From Cristatella mucedo (Eukaryota; Bryozoa; Phylactolaemata; Cristatellidae), in NCBI GenBank assembly GCA_009760855.2, contig WPIO01000001.1, forward strand, positions 10,664,501 through 10,728,500: 64,000 nucleotides of DNA, read 5' to 3'. The position numbers and the translations under genes were made by a program. Under the pieces are notes generated by a model. The model made no database searches, was not told where the DNA came from, and was given only the letters and a program-made list of their open reading frames with translations. Of the stretch, positions 11,861 through 24,015 are shown one piece after another (the first letter of the stretch is position 1; each line of letters begins with the position of its first letter).

Positions 11861-13487
11861 CCCAGCAGCTAACTCTATTCTTTAAGAGTGAGCTTGAGAT
11901 GTCACAACTAAATTGTTGCTGCGGTATTTAAATCTCAGGTAAATTTAAAAAGCTGCATTAAGTACTTGCATTTTTGGATGTAATCGCCAACTTTCTTGTA
12001 TTACATTAAAATTGAAGGAGGCAAATGCCATTTCCCCCTCAGTGGGCACAAGAAATTTAATTTCACTACCTTGAGAAAAAATGTGATAGAAATAAATTTA
12101 AATGCAATAATAGTTAAAATAAACTTTTTTTCAGAGTAGAAAACAAGTGTGAGCAAAGGATTTTATGTTAAAATCCCTCATAGCTCTGCCACCCACTTTG
12201 AAAAAACGCTGTTGTTAAGAGCTATTTGCACTCACTACTGGAAGCAATCTTTCACGAGCGACAATTCTGCATTATTTTTTTCCAAAAGGCCAGTCAGAAG
12301 AGCATCTTAGAAACCAATCCATAAGCTGCAAATACATGTTGCCCAAATTGACGTACTTTTAGAATGAGTGCGCTTTAAAATTAGGAAGAATTTTGTAAGA
12401 GCCATTGATGAAGTCTAAACGGGATAGGGTAACTCAAAATTTTACGGCCTCTAGTGGAAGCCTAGCGCCAATAAAATCGGCCGATGGACCTTAAGGAGTC
12501 CAAAAATATATTTCGAGATTCTTTAAGACCGGCCATAGTGCCCTTAGATTTATCTTGAAATTGTAGCCAGCGTCATAAGAGTGAAGGTCTGGTGTAGAGC
12601 TGACCATAATATGAGCAGAGCTTTCAGCCCCTGTCAGCCTTGATGGTAAGCTATTCTCGTCCTCGTTCAGCAAGATGTCAGCTACGCTACGAACGAGCCC
12701 TATGCGCGAACAACTCCAGAGGAGCTGGTCAGGAAGAAGCCTCTTGTCACAATGCAGGCGAGGCCATCGCCAAGTGCACTATAGTTAAGGCAAGCGTCCT
12801 TGACATTGTATCTTTCATGCAAATCATAGTACCGACCCTTATCTTTATTTTATAAGCTGAGCATGAAAACAACATTCGCCTGACACAGTGTTTCACAACT
12901 CAAATGTATCAAGGGTACTGATGACTCCGCCACGTGAAAGCGCCGACCATTACCTGTTATACCTTTTTGTCGATCCTTGTCCGTCTCAACAATTTGGATA
13001 TCCCTACCAATACAAAATCCGCCCTAATCAAGGTTGTGTTTGAGCAGATTAAAGAGCCACACAGGTCATTCAGTCTTACCACTAGCTTTCTAGCAGCTGC
13101 AGCGGTCAATAGGGACATTTACAATTGTTTCGCATCGGTCTCTACTATGTATTGGAAGTTTTCAATGTATTAATGGGAGCATATTCGGAGCAACCCCAGT
13201 TGAATTTTATAGCTGAAAGTCAAATTATTACTGGAAAATTTAAAACTTTCTGGGAGCATATTAGAATAATCGCCAGCTTAAGTGCAAGCAGTTACTTATG
13301 ACTGGATATAAATCATGACGGCGAAAGAAATATACTGGATTCGTGCTTGCTATTGGTAATTGATTGTTCAAAGTATAATTTATTTTTAATTATGACCATT
13401 TGTGCTCATCAAACCACCCTAAAGTGCAAACATATAACTACAAGCAAGTGCTATCCAGGACAGAGCTATTTTGGCCAGAAAGCTTAA
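11861..13487. other. no gene recognised
   Basis: AT-rich sequence. Frames are short and show no domain. Confidence 0.5.
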
Positions 13488-14048
13488 TTGTATTCGACGC
13501 GAACATATAAAAGCACATTAGCCGGGATATCTTGTAGTCTTTCAGCCGGAACACAGGCGACGGTACGTCGGCAGGGTACACTGCTTGTGCAGAGTCTAAG
13601 TCATTCTGACCCAGATGTCTGCTGTGGCGGTCGAGTTGTGGTTCTGGAAAAGCAGGCCATTCATTCTGGAGTGGCCTGCAATATTTTCAACATTCAGCAA
13701 CGATGTCATTTTAATGCCAAAGCAGTGGCGAGAGCAGGAGCACAGCGACGTAACTCACAAATGCTGCTAAGTGTCGCAGTCATCTTGAGTGAGCCAAAGG
13801 CCCAAAGTACGGAGTTCAGGTATCTGTCCATCTATGTATCTGCCATCTTGTTTAATATCCGCAGAGAGCAGAAATTGAAGGGATTAAAGTTTTGGGATCA
13901 CAGGTCACATTTCACATCCAAAAAATGCATCGGTGACGATTTAAACAGGGTGAAGGGGCAGTGCCTTTGGCATATTAGCTTAGAAGCGAGGTCTCAGTCA
14001 GGCTGCTGTTTAAGTTACGACGTTAGGGCTGGGTGGAAGAGCATTTAA
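13488..14048 (+). CDS. hypothetical 186-codon open frame
   Basis: An open frame of 186 codons in otherwise AT-rich, frame-poor sequence. Composition is unremarkable and I see no domain, signal peptide or splice structure. It ends about 50 bp before an antisense LINE-B 3' fragment. It may be chance or part of an unrecognised mobile element. Confidence 0.2.
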   Translation: MYSTRTYKSTLAGISCSLSAGTQATVRRQGTLLVQSLSHSDPDVCCGGRVVVLEKQAIHSGVACNIFNIQQRCHFNAKAVARAGAQRRNSQMLLSVAVILSEPKAQSTEFRYLSIYVSAILFNIRREQKLKGLKFWDHRSHFTSKKCIGDDLNRVKGQCLWHISLEARSQSGCCLSYDVRAGWKSI

Positions 14049-14094
14049 CTCGCACGTGTAAGAGTATCAGTTTTCATCCCCAGTCTTCGAGTAA

Positions 14095-14480
14095 ACTATT
14101 TTATTTAATAGTAATATTAATATAAATAATATATAATAAAAATAAAAATAATAATTTGATATAGCACGCTCAGAGAATTAAATCTCTTTCTAAGCACTTT
14201 ATATTTGCTGTAAAAGAAACACGATCGAATGGTGAGTGCTTGATAAACAACATGAATAACATGGTTAGCGGTGTCATGCACAGGGTCAGCATGCAAATGT
14301 GGTTAGTGGCAGCATGCACAGTGTCAGCACACATAAGCACATAAAGGACGAATCACAGGGACCCACTAAATGCTGTCATATAGATGTCACAGTCATATAG
14401 TCATGTATATTAATAAATGCGTTTTTAGTTTCTTTTTAAATGTGGTAAAGTCAGTGGTGTCGTAGAAGAATCTTTTATAC
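14095..14480 (-). mobile_element. LINE family B 3' fragment
   Basis: An (AAT)n-rich tail, the terminal segment (agagaattaaatctctttct, gcactttatatttgctg) and the downstream part (agcatgcaaatgtggttagt, cagggacccactaaatgctg) match the 50.3-kb copy in the same orientation. Confidence 0.85.
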
Positions 14481-14689
14481 TGTACAAGAACAATTTACTC
14501 GGGTGGAGAAAAAGGTTTTCAGTTTTTTGTTCGTTTTAGGCTTTATGGTTTTGGATTTGTGGTGTAAGGCTTAGGATTTACGGGTTAGGGTCTAGTGTAC
14601 AGGGTTCGTATGCTTCTCAGGCAGCAATTGATCTCGTTCTACATGCTCATCAGGGCTCGCCGGCTTACCATTGCACATATGCGTTCATT

Positions 14690-15590
14690 TTAATGCACAG
14701 GATACTTGGCTATACCAAAACCCATGTTTTGTTACCGCATTGCCTTCCAGCATGTCCAATTGTCTCAACAACATTGCTGACTGTATTGCCGACATTTGTA
14801 ATTGGAAGGCTACACACTTCCTCAAATTAAAGAACGATAAAAAACAACATGCTATAAAGGAAAACCTAGCGTTATTCAGAAATAGGAACATCTACACCTC
14901 AAAATGGGCTCTGCCGGCATATTTCCCGTAGCGTCTGCTCGAAATCTGGGTGTCTTGTTTCAAAGTGTCCTTTCACTAGACGACCACATCAGCTCGACAG
15001 TCAAATATGCCTACCTTCAGCTACATAACAGCTGTTTAAAAACTACGCAACTGGACTTGTCTCTCGTGAAAGTCACAATGTCCGCATTAAACCACCTTTT
15101 ATCGACCTGCACTAGCTCCCCATCAAGCGCCGTGTGGACCAAGGAAGGCTGTGTCAGTCACTTTTTGGTCCCTTCATTCTCTTGCTCCAGCGTACCTATC
15201 CGAGCTACTTCCTAGTCAGGCTAGGCGTAGTATGACTCGTCTGACTCGAGTAATTTTAGTTGTGCCTCTAACCAAACTCAAATGCTTTGAAGAACTTGCT
15301 ATTAGTTTTTTAGTCCAACAGCCAGGGAACTCACTCTCTCCTAACGTAACGATATTCCGATACTTGAAATTTTTAATTAAGAATCTAAACACCCACCTGT
15401 TCCTCACAGAATTAGCACGGTCCGTGTGAATTGTCCTCTGTGAGGTCATACTGGCTCATATTGTGAGTGATATCACTCAGCAAGTGACATGCTTCCTTTG
15501 TAGAATATATAAAGTGCCCATACAGTGGTTTAGTTCCCTCAGGGTTCTATAGAAATGCCTTGTTATAATTATTAGCATTATTATTATGAC
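14690..15590 (+). mobile_element. LINE family B degenerate copy
   Basis: Broken plus frames at 14671-14931, 14904-15215 and 15151-15429 match the LINE-B protein ([56 protein letters not shown]). The region ends in a diverged 3' terminal segment (gtttagttccctcagggtt) and an (ATT)-rich tail. Confidence 0.82.
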
Positions 15591-15605
15591 TATAATCATC
15601 ACTGG

Positions 15606-15708
15606 CACTGCACACTGCACAGCTCTTCCTGCTCACTGCACGGCTCTCACTGCTCACTGCGCAGCTCTCACTGCTCACTGCGCAGCTCTCACTGCTCACT
15701 GCTCTGCA
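15606..15708. repeat. 21-bp tandem repeat
   Basis: About four to five copies of gcagctctcactgctcactgc with minor variants, directly left of the LINE-B copy. Confidence 0.85.
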
Positions 15709-15709
15709 A

Positions 15710-16990
15710 TGGTTCAGGTCCTGTCTCAGTGAGAGACTCCAGAGTATTGACGTGAATGGACAAAGATCATCCGAGGAGCCTCTGAAATATGGGGCACCTC
15801 AGCGCTCCATGCTAGGTCTGGTTCTTTTCACGGTTTATACTCTCCCTCTTGCTGATGTGATTGCCAAGCACAATCTAGGCTTTTACCTGTCTGCGGATGA
15901 CACTCAGTTGTACCTTTGCTTTGATCCCTTCCAGCCTTCAAGCACTTATTCTTCGAATTCTCTCAACTCACTCGCTGCATGTAGTGATGACATCTGCACA
16001 TGGATGGCAGCAAATTTTCTAATACTAAACGATGATAAAACTAACTTATTAGTTATGGGCAAACCCAGTGTGATTCAGAAATTGGAAAGGCTGACGCTCA
16101 AAATTGGCTCTGCTAGCATATCTCCCGGTGAATCAGCTCAAAATCTAGGTGTCATGTTCCAAAGTGACCTCTCGTTAGACGACCACATCAGCTCCACAAT
16201 CAAATCTGCCTACTTTCAGATACACAGCATTGCTAAAATTCGGGCTTGTTTAAATAAGGATACCACGTCTAAGTTGGTCCATGCATTTGTGACATCCCGT
16301 CTTGACTCCTGTAACTCACTGCTTGCTGGCCTACCGGCATGTGCAATCAGGCGATTACAGCTGGTGCAAAACTCCGCAGCTACACCTGTCTGTCATGAGC
16401 ATCGCAAATGCCATCACACACAACTTCTCACCGACCTACACTGGCTCCCAGTCAAGCAACCGATCGACTTCAAGGTCTTGTCATTCACTTTTAGGTCACT
16501 TCATTCTTTGACTCCAGCCTATCTCTCAGATCTACTCTCCCACCAGGCCAAGCATCGTACAACCCGCTTTTCGGAATCCAACAGTTTACCAACACCTCGT
16601 ACAAACCTCAAATCCTTTGGAGACCGTGCATTTAGTTCGTATGCTTCCAAAGCCTGGAACTCCCTCCCGGTTTGCGTCACAACATCCCCTGACTTAATCA
16701 CATTTAAAAAAAACTTAAAAACACACCTATTTAGGACAGCATTTAGTGGGTCCCTGTGATTCGCCCTTCATTTGCTTATGCGTGCTGACACTGTGCATGC
16801 TGCCACTAACCCCATTTGCATATTGACCCTGTAAACCATGTTATTCATGTTGTTTATCAAGCAGGATATTGCTTACCATTCAATCGCGTTTCCCTTTGCA
16901 GCAAATGTAAAGCGCCTAGAGAGAAATTGAGTTCTCCGAGGGTACTTTATCAAGTGCATTATTATTATTACTATTATGCGAATTATTACC
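15710..16990 (+). mobile_element. LINE family B, 5'-truncated copy with 335-codon frame
   Basis: The frame at 15752-16759 begins within the reverse transcriptase palm ([20 protein letters not shown]) and runs to the C-terminus (KKNLKTHLFRTAFSGSL). The catalytic YADD is SADD here, so the enzyme is dead even if translated. The 3' part has the terminal hairpin-like segment (gcgcctagagagaaattg / gagggtactttatc) and an (ATT)n tail. Confidence 0.9.
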
Positions 16991-17264
16991 CGTACCAATG
17001 ACGTCTCGATTCCTTATTTGTGGCGCTTGCAGTCAGAGGTTCAGGTAGAGGAAGGCATCAAACAAAATTGTGAAGTGGGAACGACGAGATTAGTGGTGGA
17101 TTATGTATTTTTGGGCGGGCAGCTATATTTCTTATTGACGCACGAGTGCTGCCTCTAATAGCCGCGACGACCGCCAAGCTGCATCAGCCGACGAATGTGG
17201 CATCGACGAGGTACACATTTTTTCTTCTTCATTGAGTATACTACCGCTAACCATTCAACAGCGC

Positions 17265-17335
17265 TTCATTTGCAGCGTATGTAAAGTGCGTAGAAAGAGA
17301 TTAAGTCTCAGAGGGTGACATACAAATGTATTATA
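17265..17335 (+). mobile_element. LINE family B 3'-end fragment
   Basis: gtaaagtgcgtagaaagagatt followed by gagggtgacatacaaatgta is a diverged LINE-B terminal segment. Confidence 0.6.
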
Positions 17336-17594
17336 TTTATGATTATTCCTGGATTGGGTTTCAGTATTTCCCTGATAATCGGTCGGCCATTTCACGGCAC
17401 ATTCTAAGGGACAGTAATTCTAAAGCCAAAAGAGGCAGGGGGCAGCTAACCCCTAGTTTAGTACGTCTGCCGGGCGACACCTGGCTAAAAGGGCGGAATT
17501 CTAAAACAGTCAGATTATGACTGAAACGTCATATCAAAAGTAATGTCAGCATCATGAGGTCGAGGTGCCCGACATGACAATCAACCAGTTCACC

Positions 17595-18120
17595 CTCTTA
17601 TAAGATGGTCGCACAAATAGCAACGAGTACTTCTACCGTGTCGACTTATTCTATGCGGCAATGGATACGATGCAGTCGGAATTGGACTTTGGCTTTGACA
17701 AGGAGTAGATTAAAACCTGGCTGCTTGCGTCTCCCCTCATCAATAGCTGTCTGCATGCAATGTCTAAAACCTAGCAGAGCTTGCAGCCGAATTGAACAAG
17801 ATAGAATTTCAAGACGGCGAGCCGATTCTCTTGAGGAAAGCAGACTCACAACTTTCGCAGGGAAATGGATATGCAGTCGGCACTTGATAATGTTAGGACA
17901 CTTCCCTATCTTGCAGTCATTCTGGCAGAGTCCGATCAGGCCGAGGCCGGCAATCAGCTAATATACATGGCAGTGCAACTTATTCTGCCGCTGCCAGTGT
18001 CAACCATCAAGACCGATTGTGCATTTGGCGTATGCAAACTTATCAAGACGCACCTTCAAATGACTATAGCTTCAAACCACGTAAGCGACACGACGCCATG
18101 CTGTAGTATGTTGAGAAAGA
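17595..18120 (+). pseudogene. hAT-type transposase relic (C-terminal part)
   Basis: Fragments in shifting plus frames include a YAAMDTMQSELDFxFDKE-like stretch, then ILAESDQAEAGNQLIYMAVQ, then LILPLPVSTIKTDCAFGVCKLIKTHLQ. The last matches the hAT dimerisation block (LPVSTATxERxFSxxKxIKTxLR). Stops and frameshifts make it non-functional. Confidence 0.55.
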
Positions 18121-18416
18121 AAAGGCCTCGATTGTAACGATCAAAGAGATCATCACACGCTTTCAATCTATGCACAACCGCAGGTCACGTGTAAAATCAA
18201 AGACGGGATTTTCAATGTATTAATCATTTTCGGTAGGGCTTGCCTCCTAAATAAAAACTCTGGCTCAGCCACTGCAGGAAAGTTTTTATTTCTGACTCCG
18301 CGAACGTTCTCTGTTGGCTGCATATTATACTCAGTGGGATTTACTTCCACAATTACTGCCCACCGGCTCTCATATTGTTAACCACAGGTGCAGTTCACGT
18401 ATGATATTTACATGCA

Positions 18417-18417
<1 letters not shown>

Positions 18418-18458
<41 letters not shown>

Positions 18459-18470
18459 TATATATATATA
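18418..18470. repeat. (TA)n microsatellite
   Basis: About 50 bp of nearly pure TA dinucleotides with one interruption. Confidence 0.95.
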
Positions 18471-18471
18471 A

Positions 18472-19134
18472 ACAGTCGTCCCTCATTTATCGCGGTTAAT
18501 CAGTTCCAGACTCTACTGCGATGCCACTGTGAATAAACTGTCACTGGCAAGTAGTGCATTTCCACGAAGTTGGATTCTTTATTTAAAAATCAAATATTTT
18601 AGTAGTTGGAGAATGGAAAAACCTGTTACAGACCCTCTAAATACGATTTTTAATATTAGAGCCCTCTGGACATGCAATGACACCTCTTTAGTCACCATGA
18701 CACTCAAAAATACCAAATATTCGAGAAAAAGTAAGAGAAAATATATATGACACATTAGACATTAAAAATATCATATTAGTATTGCATATTTAATTAAACT
18801 AGGGTATCCAATCAGTGAACAGCACACCCTGATTGGCCTTGTTTCGCCACACCTGATTTTATGGAAAAAAGTTCTTGCCCACACAAAAAGTGGCCGAGCG
18901 GCTGCATCTGGTGTTAAAAAAATTTGCGGGGATGCTCGTTTACATAGGCACACTCCATACGTACCTTAGATTTTAATTTTAATTGTAATACATGGATGTA
19001 GAATTGACTCCGAAAACCGAGCACTCCCTGTATCATTTTCACCATTTCGATCAACTTTTTGATAAATATATTTGAAAAACCACGATAGAGCGAAGCCGCG
19101 AAAGTCGGAGCGTGAAGCAGTGAAGGACGGCTGT
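18472..19134. mobile_element. MITE, Tc1/mariner-like terminal repeats
   Basis: The left end acagtcgtccctcatttatcgcgg is matched by an inverted right end that reads tacagccgtccttcactgct then tttcgcggcttc on the opposite strand. The terminal CAGTCGTCCCT...ATCGCGG type resembles mariner-like non-autonomous elements. TA-rich flanks fit TA target sites. The 660-bp interior has no transposase. Confidence 0.6.
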
Positions 19135-19265
19135 ACATACATACACATAAATATATAAATAAACACACAAATATATATATATATATTTACTGGCGCATCT
19201 ATATGTGTACGCACACATAATATATAAATATATAAATAAATAAATATATATATATATTGTATAGA
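19135..19265. repeat. AT-rich microsatellite (ATA/TATA with CACA)
   Basis: Low-complexity tatata / aaataaata sequence immediately right of the MITE. Confidence 0.85.
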
Positions 19266-20588
19266 TATATTACGTAGAAGCAGGTATTTGTCAATGCTAA
19301 ATGAACTCAATTATCTGTATACCGCGTTCGTATAGAGCAAGCGAGAAATTATCGAATGTTTTGAATCTGAGAGTTTAGAACGGCTTGCATCTGCTAGATA
19401 AATGTCTAGACATTGTAGCCACCAGGGAGAAAGTAGCGAAAAGCCACGCTAAAGATTTACCGACGAAAGTTATGGCGTTCTGACGTTGACTTGACGAACA
19501 GTGCTACCTGTTAAATTGAAAACTCTATATAGTCACACCAGGGGCATTAGGAAGGACTCCAGCCGCAGTCTTTCAAGCTTGCATCAACAATCAAAACTTC
19601 TTAGGGTCCCCACCACAGGTAAATTGGCCGATTAAAAAACGAAGTTGTTAAACTTCTTATGATCTCCACCATCGCATGCAATGGGTAAATAAATAAATAA
19701 ATAATAATTAATAAATATTAAATTAAATAAATTCATAAATAATTAAAGATTGTGTTGTTATCGGATGACCTAATTTATGACCGCTTATTTCAATCAGGAG
19801 CGCGACTTTGCAGCTATCAGCATCGAAGCGGATTACGAGTTCAAAGCTGCTGAGTAGTTTGCAGCGGCCACAAATGCCGCCACAAACGCGGGTTGTCATT
19901 AGGGCTGTGAAATCATTTGCAATTATATTAGTTTTTTCGAATGCCAAACTCCACCGGTTCTGCTATACATGAGGCCATCGCGTATAAGCAGGAAGATTCG
20001 GGCTGAAGGTGCAAGATGCGAAGCTGCTGAACATGTGAGTACTCCGAACGAACAAAGCTTAAAGGTTTCGGATGAATAATGTAAGTCTGTGCGAGAAATT
20101 CTGTCAGCTCGGATAAGTTGTAGATTCGGGTACACTCCTATACCGAGCCATCCCTCCATTGAGCTGTTACAGCCAGGCTCTACTCAGCCAACCGGCCAAC
20201 CTACTCACTGCTGGGCCACAATACCTGTGTTGAAGCCCACGAGTTTCAATTACGAAGTTTCTATAATTTTTTCTACAGTTTCTAGTTAGCCCTGGTTCGG
20301 AAAATGGGTCAAGGTTCTTGCCTTTAACGCCCGGGTCAAGTGCTCGAGCTCTGGAGTATTCTTGAAGCGCCTGGCTAGAGATTACGTTTTCTGAGGTCGC
20401 TATAAAAATGAATTACATATCAATATATAAATAAATAGTCACGAAAGTATGCAAGCGGACCTAGCGGTCGTGCTCTTCATGCCTTCGGGCCGCTGGCCAA
20501 GGATTACAGATTACCTGCCAAGTCCCAGACGCCTACTGGCTGCTCTTTATTCCCATCTCACTCTTTGCTGCACCTCGAGATCCTTCAC
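19266..20588. other. no gene recognised
   Basis: AT-rich sequence with an (AAAT)-rich patch near 19686-19745. No domain or repeat family identified. Confidence 0.45.
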
Positions 20589-21055
20589 CTTCGCCGCACT
20601 GGCTCCGAAGCAGCTCGACGGACGCCGTGGAGAGCAGCAGCCGCTCAGGCGGACGCCGGTAGTACACGGGCATGCGGTACACGGGCGTCCGATCGATCTC
20701 AGCAGACGCCGCCGCCGCCGCCGCCTCGTCGTCCAGCTCGATGGCGGAGAGCAGCTCCTCGCCCCCGCCTCTTCGCTGCAGCCCAGGTTGCAGCGAGCTC
20801 TTTCTCGCCGAGAAGCCACTGCCGGCAGAGGCCGCCGCGAGCAGGCGCCCGCTTCCGCTCGGCGGCGGCGGATGAAAGAGCGGCCGGCTGGGTTGAACCG
20901 AATAGCGTCTCGGTGACGACGTCGTCGGCTGCACGAGCGCTCTCCCCTCTGTCGACTTGTCGAGACCGAGACGCTGGCTTTCTCTATTGTAGTACGGTAT
21001 CGGCCCGTCTATGGAGAATCTCTTTCTACGGCTATCCATCACCCGGCGGTCAACT
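20589..21055 (-). CDS. probable exon: Arg/Ser/Pro/Ala-rich, likely 3' part of the giant gene
   Basis: A minus-strand frame open from a stop near 21081 has a candidate acceptor (ctgctcag) and a strong donor (GAAG|GTGAAG). Both are phase 1 and the length of 467 bp is near the multiple of three expected. Third codon positions are strongly G/C. The residues resemble the linker exon: RRKRFSIDG, RRYSVQPSR, ARKSSLQPG, an Ala run, and TPVYRMPVYYRRPPE (MPVY also occurs in the linker). The overlapping plus frame (20565-21713) lacks that codon bias. Assignment to the same gene is an inference. Confidence 0.5.
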
Positions 21056-23119
21056 GAGCAGGCCGGCGCTTGCTACTTTCGACTACCAGGTACGGGCTCG
21101 GCAGTGGGCTAAATGGCTGCTGCACGTCGGCGCTAGATGTCGTCGCCGAGGGTGGTTTTTATCACCGAGTCGGCGGCAAATAGACGGCCGATGGCGGCGG
21201 TGGGGTCTCTTATGTCAGAATGACTCACAGCGATGCTTGCCGCCGCTGCTAGCTGAGCTGGGTCGGATGAAGTATTTATTTTCTCCCGAAACGCGCTTGC
21301 AAGACTGGAGACTGGCCACCAAAGTGCCGCCGCGTATCAGATCTAGCCCGTGCGGGTTCTTATCGCGTAGGAAATATGGCTTTGCACCTGGCGGCGATGC
21401 GGAGGACGGTAATCGAAGCAGACAGGACGTCTCTCTGGTGCGGGCGGCTGGCAAGCGCCGGTGCAAAACTGCCGATCGGACAGCTAGGGAGTCGGCGGCC
21501 GGAGCGTTGCTCTCATCTTACGGTCGCTGGCTTCGAAGAGGCTACGTCACCACGCTTTCTGAGCTCACCGTGTCCGTGGTCGACCTTGGCGGTCCACCGG
21601 TTGAATACATTCAGTTTAACTTGTCCCCTCTAGAAAAAAAGAAACCCGCGAGCATTTCTGAAACAGCCAGCACCCGCATCTCTGGCCGCTTTTCTCCCGT
21701 ACGATCCTTGTGAGTCATCCACCTCGTGAGAAGTGTCAAAGGTCAACCTTAGCTTCGCTCTGTAATGTCCGAGGGCCAGCAATGGTAATCTCACTCGATC
21801 AAGAACAAAGTGACAAGCAGTAGTCGGCGTCAGGTTGCTAATCACTGCTCCGAAGGACGACTGGCAGCGGTGGTGCTTAGAGTTAATGGAGGGAGTGATT
21901 TACAATGTGTGCGGCATGCAGGGAAAAGGCACACGAACGCTAGCTAGTAGCAGCTATCAAAAGGAATAGACAATTTTAAGGACATGATCCGAAGTTACAG
22001 AACCAGTAATCTTGTACTACAAAAAAAGTTGCACAACGTTGAAGCTAATTCTGAAAGAAATAAGATTAAATCCGGTATTGCCTTTCTCGCCAGCTGCGTG
22101 ATGTGCTGGAAGCGTTTCGTAGCCGTTGCTACACGATCACCATCTCACCCAAGTCTAATTAAGTGGTGACTGTTCGTCTTTCGATCTAATTTCATTTCAC
22201 AGCAAAGCCACAATTGGTGTTTATGAGTCCATTTAGCCTCGCTGTGGCAGCTAGCTAGGCTGAAATCGTCATCCGGGGTTGGTCGTAATGGGCGCGAGTC
22301 AGCACCGGGCTGTTGTAGGATTCCGCGACACTATATTAGCAAAAGGACTCCCGCCATGTCCGAAAACAGCGTGCAAAGACCTAGGCCTATTCATATTACT
22401 AAGGGAGCTGCATAGGCCGAAAAGCAGTCCACCCATAGCATTTAGCAAGCTTCACATTTGCAGTACGCTGGTTAGGCATTTTGGGCAGGATTAGGTCACT
22501 TGACAAAAGGAGACTCAGTGAGCGTCTCGTGAGCTTCTGTTGCGACAATGCAGAACAGCGTGGCTCAGTTTGTCGTTTGAAGAGCGCGAAAAGTCCTTCA
22601 TTGGATGGCCCTCGCCACTTCCACGGCGAGGAAGGTCGTGGGGCAGGCAGCAGCTGTGTCCTACATACCTCGGAGGCATCTGCATTTGCATTAGCGAGCA
22701 CTTTAGAGTAAACCCTGCTTTAGCACAGCAAAGGTCGTGGGAGAGTGGCATCGTCAAACGCTAACTTCCTTTGAGGCAGAGTGGCCCCTGGGTTGGTTCG
22801 GCACCTCAGTGCAGAAACCAGTGCAAATGCAATGTTGCTACACTACTGGTCTCATTTTGGCGCCCCCACCCGTTACGAAGCTCAATTTGTCTAAGCGGAG
22901 GACACTTGCTTTTAATCTGGGCATTCTAATCAGTGGATTAAGTTTCTTTTAATCTGTGCATTATATGACCGGTAGCAAATGCTGCTCCTAACCTTAGTAA
23001 AAAACCTTATATTCTAACTGCTGTTGCTGGCCAGTTATTCTAATTCCTCTTCAAAATTCATAGCCTCAAAGACCTAGGCAGATTATACAGTAATAGTAGT
23101 CGTAATCTATCATAATCTG
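21056..23119. other. no gene recognised
   Basis: GC-rich to about 21560, then AT-rich. Frames on both strands (21215-21466 minus, 22399-22757 minus, 22481-22764 plus) show no domain, so I call none of them. Confidence 0.4.
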
Positions 23120-24015
23120 TCAATAGATGTCCTATTCCTAAGTGCATTTTCACCACATGACCGCATCAGCTCCGCAGTCAAGTGTGCCTACTTTCTACAA
23201 CATAACACTGCTAAAATTTGGGCTTGCTTAGACAGGGATACTGCATACAAATTGGTCTATGCATTTATGACATCTCGTCTCGACTTCTCTAACAAACTGC
23301 TTGCTGATTGTATTGGCCTGCGAAATCAGGCCCTTACAGTTGGGGAAAAACTTCGCAGTTAGCCTTGTTTGTCATGAGTGTCGCAGTTGCCACCTCACAC
23401 TACTTCTCGCCGATCTGCTTTGGCTACCGATCAAGCAGCGAATTAACTTCAAAGTTTTGTTCCTCACTTTTAGGTCCCATGATTCTCTGGCTCCAGCCTA
23501 CCTATCAGAACTACTCACCTACCAGGCCAGAATTCGTACCACTCGCTCGTGTGACTCAAAATCTTTTAGCTATACTTTGCATGAACATCAAATTATTTAG
23601 AGATCGTGCCTTTATTCGTATGCTCACGAAGCTTGATACTCCCGACTGACGTCACGACGGCCCCTGGCTTGACGACATTTAAAAAAGAACTAAAAACGGA
23701 CCTGTTTATCACAGCATTTAGTGGGTCCTTGTGATTCGTCCTTCGTGTTCTTCTGAGTACTGACACTGCGCATGCTAGCACTAACCATATTCACATTTTG
23801 ACACTGCACGGTACCTTTAACCATACTATGTTTGACGACGTGCATCCTAGCGCTAATCTTTTGACCATGCTTCATTCACCTCTAACCACGTCATGTTTGA
23901 TGACATTGTACATGCTATCACTAATCATTTGATAATCCTTTTTAAAGCTTATTTAAAGTGCCTAGAAAGAGATTCGGTTCTCCGAGGGCGCTTTACAAGC
24001 GTATTATTATTATCA
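23120..24015 (+). mobile_element. LINE family B degenerate copy
   Basis: Decayed matches run from the middle of the reverse transcriptase C-terminal region (gaccgcatcagctccgcagt, ccgatctgctttggctaccg, gcctacctatcagaactact) to the 3' terminal segment (cctagaaagagattcggttc, gagggcgctttacaagc) and the (ATT)n tail. Reading frames are broken. Confidence 0.8.

Noticed and set aside
20565-21713. 382-codon plus-strand open frame
   Set aside because: It overlaps the minus-strand frame that has strong third-position GC and consensus phase-1 splice sites. The plus frame is Arg-rich, without a domain, and looks like its shadow.
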